A stretch of DNA of 15,337 bases from Candidatus Symbiothrix sp. (GTDB lineage: Bacteria > Bacteroidota > Bacteroidia > Bacteroidales > Azobacteroidaceae), in NCBI GenBank assembly GCA_031270525.1, contig JAISXN010000157.1:1-15337 (forward strand), read 5' to 3'. The notes beneath the pieces were generated by a model that saw nothing but the letters and a program-made list of their open reading frames with translations, had not been told where the DNA came from and did not search any database. Numbering within the stretch: the first letter of the stretch is position 1; each line of letters starts with the position of its first letter. A program made the translations under genes and the position numbers. Positions 1 through 6,656 of this stretch are shown one piece after another.

Positions 1-320
1 CCTTTGGATTTCGGCATAGATTATGGACGTTTGGCAACTTTAACCGAAAATTATGTTTCCGGCGATATAAAACTGATTGTGGACGAGGCTTCACGCAAAA
101 CCATTCGTGACAAAAAGAAACGTATTTCAATGAATACGTTGGAGTCCATAATTGCTCATCAAAGGCCAACTATTTCCATACATGATATTTCGCCCCACAG
201 AAAAAGCTGTTCTTGATCCGATTGTCATAGAACAACACCCCGATCCTATAATATCAGGCATTGAAGCGGAATTTGCAGGTAAAGTACAAAAAGTAGAAGA
301 ATCAGGTTTTGATATTCAAA
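1..320 (+). pseudogene. C-terminal remnant of an AAA+ ATPase, frameshifted
   Basis: The gene enters from the left edge of the window. Frame 1 encodes a typical AAA+ C-terminal lid segment: 'DYGRLATLTENYVSGDIKLI' followed by VDEASR and then a stretch like the family's 'ISMNTLESII..QRPTIS'. In CDC48/FtsH-type AAA proteins this helical lid follows the Walker/sensor domain, which would lie outside the window. Frame 1 stops at 214-216, but frame 2 continues sensibly (TEKAVLDPIVIEQ...). Removing one C from the C4 run at 193-196 joins the two frames, so the break is a one-base insertion or a base-calling error. Homology probably ends near 320, where IS630-derived sequence starts, so the original C-terminus may be lost. 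The substrate cannot be told from this piece. It lies on the same strand as the tubulin-like and actin-like genes downstream and may once have belonged with them; that is inference. Confidence 0.6.
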
Positions 321-846
321 AATATTGCTGTCCGCTAAACTTAAAAACCGCACAAAACACCTCTCCGAGATGCCGATAAAACGGTATTTCGGATTTGTTT
401 TTGAAAAAGTAAGCCCCCCTATTCAAAATTGATAGCAAATTGGACGATTTTAGGTGGCGATTTCGCGTGTTCTTCGGAGATATACTATCTTGGACATAAA
501 CATCGTTATCATATAGCTGAAAATTCAGGGCTGACAGTGTATCCGATTCCCGGTTGTTTTCGTGATTTTTAGTCTTAGACAAGGCGTTGTCAACAGCCGT
601 TTTGAACTCCGCAAAAGTATCACTGTATTTGCAATTTAAACACTCTTTCTTTGTCCGGTTCCATAATCGTTCCATGATATTCAAACAGGGGCTGTATGAC
701 GGCAAAAACAACAACGCAATATGCAGTTTCCCGGCATATTGCGCAACTAAATTACATCTTTGATATTTTGCACTGTCTAAAATAATGCTTACATTTTTAT
801 CTGTATATATTTTGCCTGTCTGTTCTAATAATTCACAAATACTCAA
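316..846 (-). pseudogene. IS630-family transposase, C-terminal half (truncated)
   Basis: The reverse-strand frame contains the second half of an IS630/Tc1-mariner-type DDE transposase: 'SIILDSAKYQRC' (second catalytic D), then 'FLPSYSPCLNIMERLWN', matching the family signature 'LPPYSPDLNPIERLW' with the final D/E position, then 'F..FKTAVDNAL' and 'ALNFQLYDND'. The N-terminal helix-turn-helix region and first catalytic Asp are absent. The frame instead runs straight into an rfbB fragment at about 846. Downstream of 'NFQLYDND' the frame stays open to a TGA at 316-318, but that tail is probably non-coding element end; TGTCCGCTAAACTTAAAA near 328 would suit a terminal repeat. The opposite end is missing, so no pair of inverted repeats can be confirmed. 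It cannot be an active element. Confidence 0.75.
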
Positions 847-972
847 AGTATAATTCGGGTAATTCTCTATATCTTTCAAATTCTCCAGGATTACCGGCGC
901 AGGTCAGTTTGTCCAAATTAAATACATAATGAGAACCAATAAATTCTGCCCCCTGTGATTAGTATTTTTCAT
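847..972 (-). pseudogene. rfbB: rfbB 5' remnant (dTDP-glucose 4,6-dehydratase), degenerate
   Basis: The first ~40 codons resemble the start of RfbB, which makes dTDP-4-keto-6-deoxyglucose for surface polysaccharide (dTDP-rhamnose) synthesis. From the ATG at 972-970 the strand reads MKNT-ITG, then after a small deletion 'AEFIGSH' (the Rossmann nucleotide-binding loop, normally GGAGFIGSH), then 'VFNLDKLTCAGNP' (normally INLDKLTYAGN), then in another frame 'NLKDIENYPNYT'. About 13 residues between GSH and the NLDKLTYAGN strand are missing, there are at least two frame changes, and everything after NYT (about position 847) is replaced by IS630 transposase sequence. The start lies 9 bp after the stop of the SIMPL gene and is preceded by AGGATG, so the two were probably one operon. 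This fragment cannot encode an enzyme. Confidence 0.72.
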
Positions 973-981
973 CCTAAAAGA

Positions 982-1719
982 TTATTTTGTTTCAAAGTTT
1001 AAGCGAACAGTAATACTTGCCGTCTTTTCTTTTGATTTGGTATTAAGAGCGCCTCCCCATGAATAATTTTCATTGGAGTTTTGTCCTGTAATTTGGAATA
1101 TACCCAGATTGGCATACAACAATTTACCCAGACGAGCTTTTGCACTGTTAGCAATCTTTTCTGCTCGAGTCCGTCCGTCTGTAGTGGCGTCTTCCACCAA
1201 TTCTAATTTCAGGTCGGAAAGTTTTGTATAGAAAAAATCAGGAGCATCACTCGTTAATTCTACTCCCATATCTATTAACTCGGAAACTTCACGGGATATT
1301 TTTTCTATCTTATCTATATCCTGTGATGAAATACTGACATCCTGACTTAACTTATAACCTGCAAATATACGGTTGTAACTTCCTTTGTCATTATAGAAAT
1401 CATCGTATACTTTCTGAATTTGCACAGAACTAAACACGACCTCTTCTTCTTTGATACCTTTTTTCAAGAGATATTCTTTCACCATTATTTCGTCTGCCTT
1501 CAGTTGCTTAAAGGCTTCTTTCATCTCCTTTTTTTGTTTGGAAAAAGAACCGTTCCAGACAATCAAGTCGGCAGTGAAATTTCTTTCCGCCTTTCCCGTA
1601 ACTTCTATTTTATTGGTTATTTTTCCTCGCGTTGAATAAGCATTGCCTATTATGATTGCCGAAATAATAGTTGCGAATGAGATAATTGTAATTAGAATTA
1701 TTTTTTCCGAATGTTTCAT
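982..1719 (-). CDS. SIMPL-domain (DUF541) protein, membrane-anchored, periplasmic
   Basis: A 245-residue protein starting at ATG 1719. Residues ~7-25 (IILITIISFATIISAIIIG) form one hydrophobic segment, either an uncleaved signal anchor or a signal peptide, so the rest should lie in the periplasm. The body fits the SIMPL/DUF541 family (COG2859): 'IEVTGKAERNFTADLIVWNG' near residues 38-57, the helical 'KAFKQLKADEIMVKEYLLKKGI' type region with 'FSSVQIQKVYD', a central 'GYKLSQDVSISSQDIDKI' strand, and the C-terminal 'ATTDGRTRAEKIANSAKARLG' followed by a closing strand 'ASITVRLNFETK'. Length is normal for the family. The molecular role is not established; relatives are periplasmic or outer-membrane proteins linked with stress. 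It has a promoter box 25 bp upstream and is followed by the rfbB remnant, so it is now effectively monocistronic. Confidence 0.85.
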   Translation of the reverse strand: MKHSEKIILITIISFATIISAIIIGNAYSTRGKITNKIEVTGKAERNFTADLIVWNGSFSKQKKEMKEAFKQLKADEIMVKEYLLKKGIKEEEVVFSSVQIQKVYDDFYNDKGSYNRIFAGYKLSQDVSISSQDIDKIEKISREVSELIDMGVELTSDAPDFFYTKLSDLKLELVEDATTDGRTRAEKIANSAKARLGKLLYANLGIFQITGQNSNENYSWGGALNTKSKEKTASITVRLNFETK

Positions 1720-1744
1720 TGTTTTTTACTTTTTTAATTGGCTG

Positions 1745-1752
1745 CAAAGATA
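1745..1752 (-). promoter_or_regulatory. Bacteroidota -7 promoter box for the SIMPL gene
   Basis: On the reverse strand this reads TATCTTTG, a perfect match to the Bacteroidota primary sigma factor -7 element TAnnTTTG, followed by CAGCC. It ends 25 bp before the ATG at 1719 and would give a 5' leader of about 20 nt. The -33 TTTG element is not clear; the region ~20 bp upstream only offers TTATTC. No competing box was seen between 1720 and 1890. Confidence 0.6.
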
Positions 1753-1894
1753 CGATTTTATTTTTGAATAACGGAAGATGAAGGATAAAAGATGAAAGAT
1801 AAAGCGCAGTTGTATTCGGAAGATAACATGTCTCATTTTCTGCTTTTCCTGACTTCGAAATGCGTCACCCTAAAAATTACTCCAAAAATTTTGG

Positions 1895-2188
1895 TCAAAC
1901 AACCGAGCAATTGATTTGTGTTTTCCCGATTCCACTTATCTTCAGAATGCGTTCCGGCTCCTTATAAACTTTATATGCTACAAAACAAATGCAAACGTGC
2001 ACTTCAATACGTTTTTCGGTAAAAATGACAACCTTGACGTCGTTTTCCAATTCAAGAAATTTATTGTAACCCCGTTTGTTGATGTTCTCTTTTGTAATTG
2101 TCCGCTTCTGTAAGCAGCGACCACCTCTTTTGTCAACCACAACAACACTTGTGCTTCCTGACCTGTTTTTCTTTTTGCGTACAAACAT
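1895..2188 (-). pseudogene. IS1634-type transposase remnant with internal deletion
   Basis: A short reverse frame joins the two ends of an IS1634/IS4-like DDE transposase. The N-terminal start 'MFVRKKKNRSGSTSVVVVDK' (ATG at 2188) matches the usual 'MFVRxKKNxSGxxSVQIIDK', and from about 2011 to 1940 it reads 'KRIEVHVCICFVAYKVYKE' plus ERILK, which is the typical C-terminal 'ERIEAHICICFVAYKVYKELER'. A full protein would be roughly 500-600 residues; here about 35 residues separate the two motifs, so the catalytic core is gone. The element could not move by itself. Its N-terminal end abuts and overlaps the broken 5' end of the tubulin-like gene. The heptamer TGCGTCA at 1861 recurs inverted at 2188-2194, a possible but unproven trace of element ends. 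Confidence 0.7.
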
Positions 2189-3453
2189 GACGCAAATGAT
2201 TTTGGGTAAAACCGACAACAAAACTATTTCTATTCTCTTTTCCGACTGTATTTATTCCATTCACGGCTCTGACAATGCTGTGGGCTTGCTTCAAGACGAA
2301 AAAAATTTAACAAAAGACGCTTTTCTCTCGAAATGGAAAAATGACAAAGTGCCGCTTGCCACTACTATTGTAAAAATGAAATCGAGATTTGACGGCAAAT
2401 ACTATCCCTTTACCGGCGATCACAACGGCTATACCATCACGGGCGACCGCATTTTTATCATTTCTTCCATTTTTGGTGGAACAGGTGCGAGCGGTTTTCC
2501 GCTGTTAAGAAAATTGTTGCACAAAGATAGAAATATTGCCAATGGAGAATGGGGACCTATAAAAAATGCACCCATTGGGGCAATTACGGTTTTGCCGTAT
2601 TACAATGTAACAAGTGCAGACGACAACGATAACAGTTCGGTAACCGCGCAAGATTGGAACGACAAAGCAAAGGCGGCGTTGGATTACTACATTAGCGAAC
2701 AAAACCATTTAGACACGCTTTATTACATTGGTGACACCAAGCCAACCACTTACCCGCATTGCAAGGGCGGTGTAAATCAAACCGACCCTGCCCACATTGT
2801 AGAAATGGCGGCGGCGTTGTCTGTCGTTGATTTTGCAAAGAAAGCCACAAACGATTTCGCAATTACCAACAATGGCGATAATCACGCTACTACCTACAAA
2901 GAATTTGGCATAAATAAAGAAACGCAGGTCGATTTTTCAATGCTGTATCAGGAAACTCAAAACACTATTGTCGAGCCGCTTTCCCGCTTTTTGCTGTTCT
3001 CTAAATATATGGACTACAATGCTGTTGCCGATAACAATCCAAAGCAGGTAAAAAATTACGGACACAATCTCTAAAAAAGACGGTAATAATCATTACGATA
3101 CCACAGGCATAAAACAATCTTATGCCATTCGCAAGGGTTTTGATGCAGCTTTTCGCACAAACGAATTGCAGGCATTAGAAACGATTCAGAAAAGTTATGT
3201 GGATTGGTTAATAGAATTAGAAGCACAAACTCGAAGTTTCAGTCCGTTCAACCTTGCCGTATCAAGAGCAGACGAGTTTGTAAAAACTTTGCAGTTGTGG
3301 AATGGTGCATTGTTCAATAGAAATTGGGAACGGGTAACAAAAATTCTCAACGACACTCATAGTAGCATTGATGAAGCACTTACAAAATCGCAGAAATTTC
3401 TATTGCTTTTCTCAAAAGTTACAGAAAAATTATTAACCCTTAAAATTCATTAA
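2187..3453 (+). pseudogene. Tubulin-like protein, 5'-truncated and frameshifted
   Basis: This resembles the bacterial tubulin-like family (Pfam Tubulin_2 type), not FtsZ. The GTPase signature loop is clear at 2475-2495: 'IFIISSIFGGTGASGFPLL' (tubulin GGGTGSG-like motif T4). It is followed by 'IGAITVLPYY', 'LDTLYYIGD', 'GGVNQTDPAHIVEMAAALSV' and a C-terminal helical part 'VDWLIELEAQTRSFSPFNLA'. The frame holding the GTPase loop stops at 3072-3074; coding resumes in the next frame at about 3061 (DTISKKDGNNHYDTTGIKQS) and ends at 3453. Deleting one A from the A6 run just before 3055 gives an uninterrupted '...NPKQVKITDTISKKDG...'. The N-terminal ~100 residues, including the first nucleotide-binding glycine loop, are absent: sequence upstream of about 2190 is transposase remnant. 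The ATG at 2187 is nominal. Only 4 bp separate it from the actin-like gene, so the two formed an operon. GTP binding by this copy is unlikely. Confidence 0.72.
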
Positions 3454-3457
3454 AATT

Positions 3458-5749
3458 ATGTCACATATTTTTAGATTAAATACGGAATTACAAAACGGTC
3501 AAGGCACTTTGCCGCCTACCATACAAGATTGGGGAAACACGAATGCGATGGGTTACACGCCCACCGAAATTGCTCAAATTCCGCCGTCAAATCCAAACTC
3601 TACCAACGAGCCAACTTCTATTCCTTCGCCCTTTGCGCGTTTGGCTCTGACAAAAACGGCATTTAAGGAAGTCGCTGAAAAAGGTGCAAATGCTTTGATG
3701 GCGTACCGGCAAATTGTTTCCAACAGTTTAGATGTTGCCGAGATATTCTTCAATTTCAGCACACTTAAAAACCACGCAGGGCTTGAAATTATAAAATGGG
3801 CGTACAATCCTGACTTACAAAATATTCGGAGCAGTATTCTTAAATCTACTTTGGAACTGTTTTTCGATGGCGATGCGCAATCATTAAATTTGAGTAACAC
3901 GACAACTTTTTATTTCATTCGCCACCGCGATACAGGAAAAATAATCGGCGGTACTTCGCCCCGCACACTGTTTTTTAGTGCGTCAAATGTAAAACGGCGC
4001 AGAGGTGGCATTGTTGAACCCGAATTTATCAAAACAGACGGTACCCTCTTTGTGAAAAATGAAATTACAAACGATGAGGCGCAATACGGAAAAATGGAAT
4101 TGAGCAACAATCATTATGCTTTCAGTGAGATAAAACCATTATCGGAACGCGATATTAAATTTCAGGATTACTTGCACACTTGGGTAAAAACGAATAATAT
4201 CGTTGTACTTGAACTTTCAGCATATTTGCGAAGTCAAATTGTTGCGGCTCAAACTGCGCATTTCAACGCTTTGCCTGCCATTTTGAATGCCTACACACGA
4301 ATACAATGGCTCACAGATGACGACTTTTTGGAAAAACATTTGATTACATTACCCGAACTCGACTGCAAAAACTTTGTTACAGGTTCTTACGATAACAATA
4401 ATAAAAAGAATGGCACATGCTTGTTGCCACTTACCGAAGAATTTTTCAAGTATTTCAAAGTCGAAGATTTGCAAAGAAAAGATTTTTTTGAAATACGAAA
4501 ATCGGGAGATGTGTATGAGGTAATACTGCGTATTCAAGTAAAAAAAGGAACAGTAGAATTTAGCAAGAAATACAAAACCTTTGCAACCGACGAAAGCAAG
4601 GGCGAGGGATATGTAAAAAGTGGCAAACTCGAAAACTTTGCTCTTTTCCCAAATGTAAAATTCAACGAAGATAAAGATGTTTTTTACAGATTTATTTTGT
4701 TTAAACAAAACTTATTGCAAGCCGAAGCAAAATTTTTCAATGGTTCTGAACCTGCTGCAATTGAAGAAGTAAGGACAGTTAATCGCGGCGAAGATGCCGA
4801 CTTTAGCAAATACGAAACATATTTGTTGGAAAAGCACAATTTCGACAGAATACAAATTGGTTGCGACGACAATTCGCTCAAAGGTTTTATCGTTCCGCTA
4901 TTGCCTGAAAAACAGGCAAATATGGAATTTACTTTTGCAGTTGATTTTGGCACTACCAACACGCATATTGAATATTGTTATGGTAGCAACGACAGCCGGA
5001 AACTTGACATTGCAGAAACCGACAAACAAATAGTATTTGCGCAGGCAGACGAGTTGAAAAGTATTGTTACCGACATAGATTTTATTCCCGAAACTACCGA
5101 CGAAAGAAATTGCGATTTCCCAATTCGTACAGCATTGTCGGTGAAAAAAGTGGTAGAAAAATGGCAATCGCATTTCAACGACAAAGTATTATCGTTGCCG
5201 CAGGCAGGAAAATTGAATAGTTTTTATCAAAAAATCAACGGCAGATTTACCGCTAATTCGTCTGATATTGGCGATATTGCTTCATTTTTCTTTTCAATTA
5301 TCGACAACGACATAAAAGATGTAAATGTAAATGATGCCAATTATCACACATTGTTACAAAGCGATAGAAATCTGAAAATTGTTTTTTATCTCTTTTATTC
5401 CGCCATTGTCTATCATACGGCGCAACTGATGAAAACCAAAGGTTTTGACGCTCCCGGAAACATTACTTTTAGCGGCAATGGTTCAAAGGTTGTCAATATA
5501 CTTACCGAAAATAAAAAACTTGAAGCGTTAGCAAAAACCATATTCAAAAAAGTATATGCTGCCGAAGTTTCGCTCGAACTGAAATACGAATCGTCAAAAC
5601 CGAAAGAAATTACCTGTCAAGGAGGTATTAGAGCAGTCGATTGGAACGTAGATACAACGATTACAATTCCAATCGGAGTGTTGCTGAATAATAAACCTGT
5701 TGAAATAATGATTGGCAACACTACGGCACGCGAAATAAATAGCATGTAA
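3458..5749 (+). CDS. Large protein with C-terminal actin/Hsp70-like (ASKHA) ATPase domain
   Basis: 763 residues starting at ATG 3458, with no good Shine-Dalgarno. Residues 1-490 match no family I can name; they contain a Pro/Asn-rich start, then 'SPFARLALTKTAFKEVAEKG' (about residue 52), helical stretches and a basic 'NVKRRRGGIVEPEF' patch. From residue ~492 an ASKHA fold begins: 'FAVDFGTTNTHIEY' (phosphate-1 loop, Asp496) and 'NITFSGNGSKVV' (adenosine loop, about residue 669), the arrangement of actin, MreB and DnaK-type ATPases. No signal peptide or membrane segment is seen, so it is probably cytoplasmic. After the adenosine loop only ~95 residues remain and the frame ends beside a repeat element at 5752, so the C-terminus may be shortened and its last residues (NTTAREINSM) non-native. 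It follows a tubulin-like gene by 4 bp, implying a joint function. The function is unknown; a polymer- or nucleotide-switched complex is inference. Confidence 0.75.
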   Translation: MSHIFRLNTELQNGQGTLPPTIQDWGNTNAMGYTPTEIAQIPPSNPNSTNEPTSIPSPFARLALTKTAFKEVAEKGANALMAYRQIVSNSLDVAEIFFNFSTLKNHAGLEIIKWAYNPDLQNIRSSILKSTLELFFDGDAQSLNLSNTTTFYFIRHRDTGKIIGGTSPRTLFFSASNVKRRRGGIVEPEFIKTDGTLFVKNEITNDEAQYGKMELSNNHYAFSEIKPLSERDIKFQDYLHTWVKTNNIVVLELSAYLRSQIVAAQTAHFNALPAILNAYTRIQWLTDDDFLEKHLITLPELDCKNFVTGSYDNNNKKNGTCLLPLTEEFFKYFKVEDLQRKDFFEIRKSGDVYEVILRIQVKKGTVEFSKKYKTFATDESKGEGYVKSGKLENFALFPNVKFNEDKDVFYRFILFKQNLLQAEAKFFNGSEPAAIEEVRTVNRGEDADFSKYETYLLEKHNFDRIQIGCDDNSLKGFIVPLLPEKQANMEFTFAVDFGTTNTHIEYCYGSNDSRKLDIAETDKQIVFAQADELKSIVTDIDFIPETTDERNCDFPIRTALSVKKVVEKWQSHFNDKVLSLPQAGKLNSFYQKINGRFTANSSDIGDIASFFFSIIDNDIKDVNVNDANYHTLLQSDRNLKIVFYLFYSAIVYHTAQLMKTKGFDAPGNITFSGNGSKVVNILTENKKLEALAKTIFKKVYAAEVSLELKYESSKPKEITCQGGIRAVDWNVDTTITIPIGVLLNNKPVEIMIGNTTAREINSM

Positions 5750-5751
5750 CG

Positions 5752-5788
5752 GTTCGATTTCATGTCCCGTAGGGTCATAATGTTGGTA
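5752..5788. repeat. Isolated copy of the GTTCGATTTCATGTCCC repeat unit
   Basis: A 37-bp unit (GTTCGATTTCATGTCCCGTA, then a hairpin half and AATGTTGGTA) nearly identical to 5825-5861. It differs by a T in place of A at 5775, which breaks one stem pair. It begins 2 bp after the stop codon of the actin-like gene and marks the start of the repeat-rich gap. Positions 5789-5824 between the two copies are an AT-rich run of 'ATTCAAAGATT'-like repeats. Confidence 0.75.
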
Positions 5789-5818
5789 TCAAAAATTCAA
5801 AGATTTAAAGATTCAAAA

Positions 5819-6056
5819 ATTCAAAGTTCGATTTCATGTCCCGTAGGGACATAATGTTGGTAGAAACAGATATCCTCCCCCTGATGTACCGTCCCGCAGG
5901 GACGGAATATGCCGGAAAATACCTGCATTCCGTCCCTGACGGGACGGGGGCGGGGTGTGAGGCACACATTTTCTACCAACATTGTGTCCCTGACGGGACA
6001 CCTGAAAACTGTTATAGCTTATTTATTTCGCATCCCTAAATTATTGAATCTTTGAA
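5819..6056. repeat. Left arm of a large inverted repeat made of REP-like hairpins
   Basis: Pairs with 6636-6821 in inverted orientation. Positions 5819-5843 match 6797-6821 exactly (25 bp), and 5891-6056 match 6636-6802 with only a few differences plus one indel in the G-run near 5945. The left arm carries an extra ~47 bp (5844-5890) absent on the right. The arm contains four short palindromes with a GTCCC/GGGAC core: 5836-5852 (ATGTCCC-GTA-GGGACAT), 5889-5905 (CCGTCCC-GCA-GGGACGG), 5930-5947 (CCGTCCC-TGAC-GGGACGG) and 5984-6001 (GTGTCCC-TGAC-GGGACAC), plus GTGTG-AGG-CACAC near 5956-5968. The outer pairs change together on both sides, which argues for selection on the hairpin shape. I see no protein-coding gene here. 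Confidence 0.88.
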
Positions 6057-6092
6057 TTATTGAATCTTTGAACTATTGAATCTTTGAACTAA
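6041..6092. repeat. AT-rich 16-bp direct repeats (TTGAATCTTTGAACTA)
   Basis: Three consecutive copies of a 16-bp unit, TTGAATCTTTGAA(T/C)TA, follow the left hairpin arm and partly overlap its inner end. The same unit, inverted, adjoins the right arm. Such AATCTTTGAA arrays are non-coding spacers; each contains TCTTTG, part of a Bacteroidota -7 box, but no proper promoter is formed. Confidence 0.8.
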
Positions 6093-6189
6093 GTACAGCA
6101 ACTCCTATTCGATGCGCATCCGGCTGAAACCCGACGTAAAAAGGCGGTTGTCGGCGGTAACAGCTGCACCGCTCAAACCGAAAACTGCC

Positions 6190-6378
6190 ATTTTGTCGCT
6201 AAAAGCGAGGACGTTGTCGCTAAAAGCGAGGACGTTGTCAGTAAAAGCGAGGACATTGTCAGTAAAAGCGAGGACGTTGTCAGTAAAAGCGAGGAAATCC
6301 CTGCTCGGAGCGAGGAATTTCTCACTCCGAGCGAGGACGTTGTCACAAAAAGCGAGGACGCCCCCGCTCGGAGCAAGG
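6190..6378. repeat. Nine tandem 21-bp units (ACGTTGTCAGTAAAAGCGAGG type)
   Basis: Nine head-to-tail 21-bp units start at 6190, 6211, 6232, 6253, 6274, 6295, 6316, 6337 and 6358. The best-conserved part is AGCGAGG at the unit end. Units 1-5 and 8 share TTGTC(A/G)(G/C)TAAAAGCGAGG; units 6, 7 and 9 vary as CTCGGAGCGAGG or CTCCGAGCGAGG, which introduces local palindromes. Because 21 is divisible by 3, both strands read as heptapeptide repeats (+ strand TLSxKAR from an ATG at 6112 to a stop at 6435; - strand SSLLxTT). The + frame has no ribosome site or homology I recognise and ends inside a terminator stem, so I treat the array as non-coding, with moderate doubt. It lies between the two palindrome arms. 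Confidence 0.88.
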
Positions 6379-6398
6379 AATGAGGCTCAGCGGGAAGT

Positions 6399-6448
6399 AA
6401 AATCCCCGCTCAGGTTGTCGAACTTGACTTTTTGAGCGGGGATTTTTT
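6399..6448 (+). terminator. Strong rho-independent-type terminator after the 21-bp array
   Basis: AAAATCCCCGCTCA at 6399-6412 is perfectly complementary to TGAGCGGGGATTTT at 6433-6446, with a 20-nt loop and a run of six T at 6443-6448. A 14-bp stem with a CCCCGC core and T-tract is the classic intrinsic terminator for + strand transcription; in the other direction the T-run is only four. No gene leads into it, so it implies either a non-coding transcript across 6100-6440 or read-through from the actin-like gene. Confidence 0.8.
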
Positions 6449-6456
6449 CTGTTCGG

Positions 6457-6577
6457 GTCGCGGTGGCGACGCTGCAAGCCGGCTATTCATCCTGTTTACG
6501 CTTCACCCCCGCTCGGCGCAGGATCTGCCTGCGTCGGGTTAAAAGCATGTCTCCGGACGCTCGCTGCGAGACTTAAT
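6457..6577. other. Non-coding GC-rich spacer
   Basis: This stretch separates the terminator from the right arm. It holds two small imperfect palindromes, CGCAGG-ATCTG-CCTGCG at about 6518-6534 and GTCTC...GAGAC at about 6549-6572. I see no open frame of note, RNA gene or promoter box in it. Confidence 0.5.
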
Positions 6578-6656
6578 GGTTCAAAGATTCAATAATTCAA
6601 AGATTTAATAATTCAATAATTCAAAGATTTAATAGTTCAAAGATTCAATAATTTAG
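6578..6656. repeat. AT-rich TTCAAAGATTCAATAA repeats, right side
   Basis: About five copies of TTCAAAGATT(C/T)AATAA occur here, the inverse of the 16-bp unit at 6041-6092. The inner end of the right arm lies within it (6636 onward). The copy number differs from the left side, as expected for slippage-prone tandem repeats. Confidence 0.8.

Noticed and set aside
316..330. Complete IS630 element with paired terminal repeats
   Set aside because: Only one possible end is present; the other end and the transposase N-terminus are missing at the rfbB junction.
3045..3075. Programmed -1 ribosomal frameshift in the A6 run
   Set aside because: Joining the two frames needs a +1 shift, and no downstream pseudoknot or stem is apparent; a one-base insertion explains it more simply.
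2187..3453. FtsZ or plasmid TubZ
   Set aside because: The glycine loop fits tubulins, but the following motifs (IGAITVLPYY, GGVNQTDPAHIVE) fit the larger tubulin-like family, and no FtsZ T7 loop or C-terminal tail is seen.
5836..6039. Short open frame across the left palindrome arm
   Set aside because: It consists wholly of repeat hairpins that recur inverted at 6636-6821; coding is not credible.
6190..6378. CRISPR array
   Set aside because: The 21-bp units are directly tandem with no unique spacers, and no cas gene is nearby.
6112..6435. Heptad-repeat protein TLSxKAR
   Set aside because: The frame stays open mainly because 21 is a multiple of three; there is no ribosome site, the frame ends inside a terminator stem, and the opposite strand is equally open.
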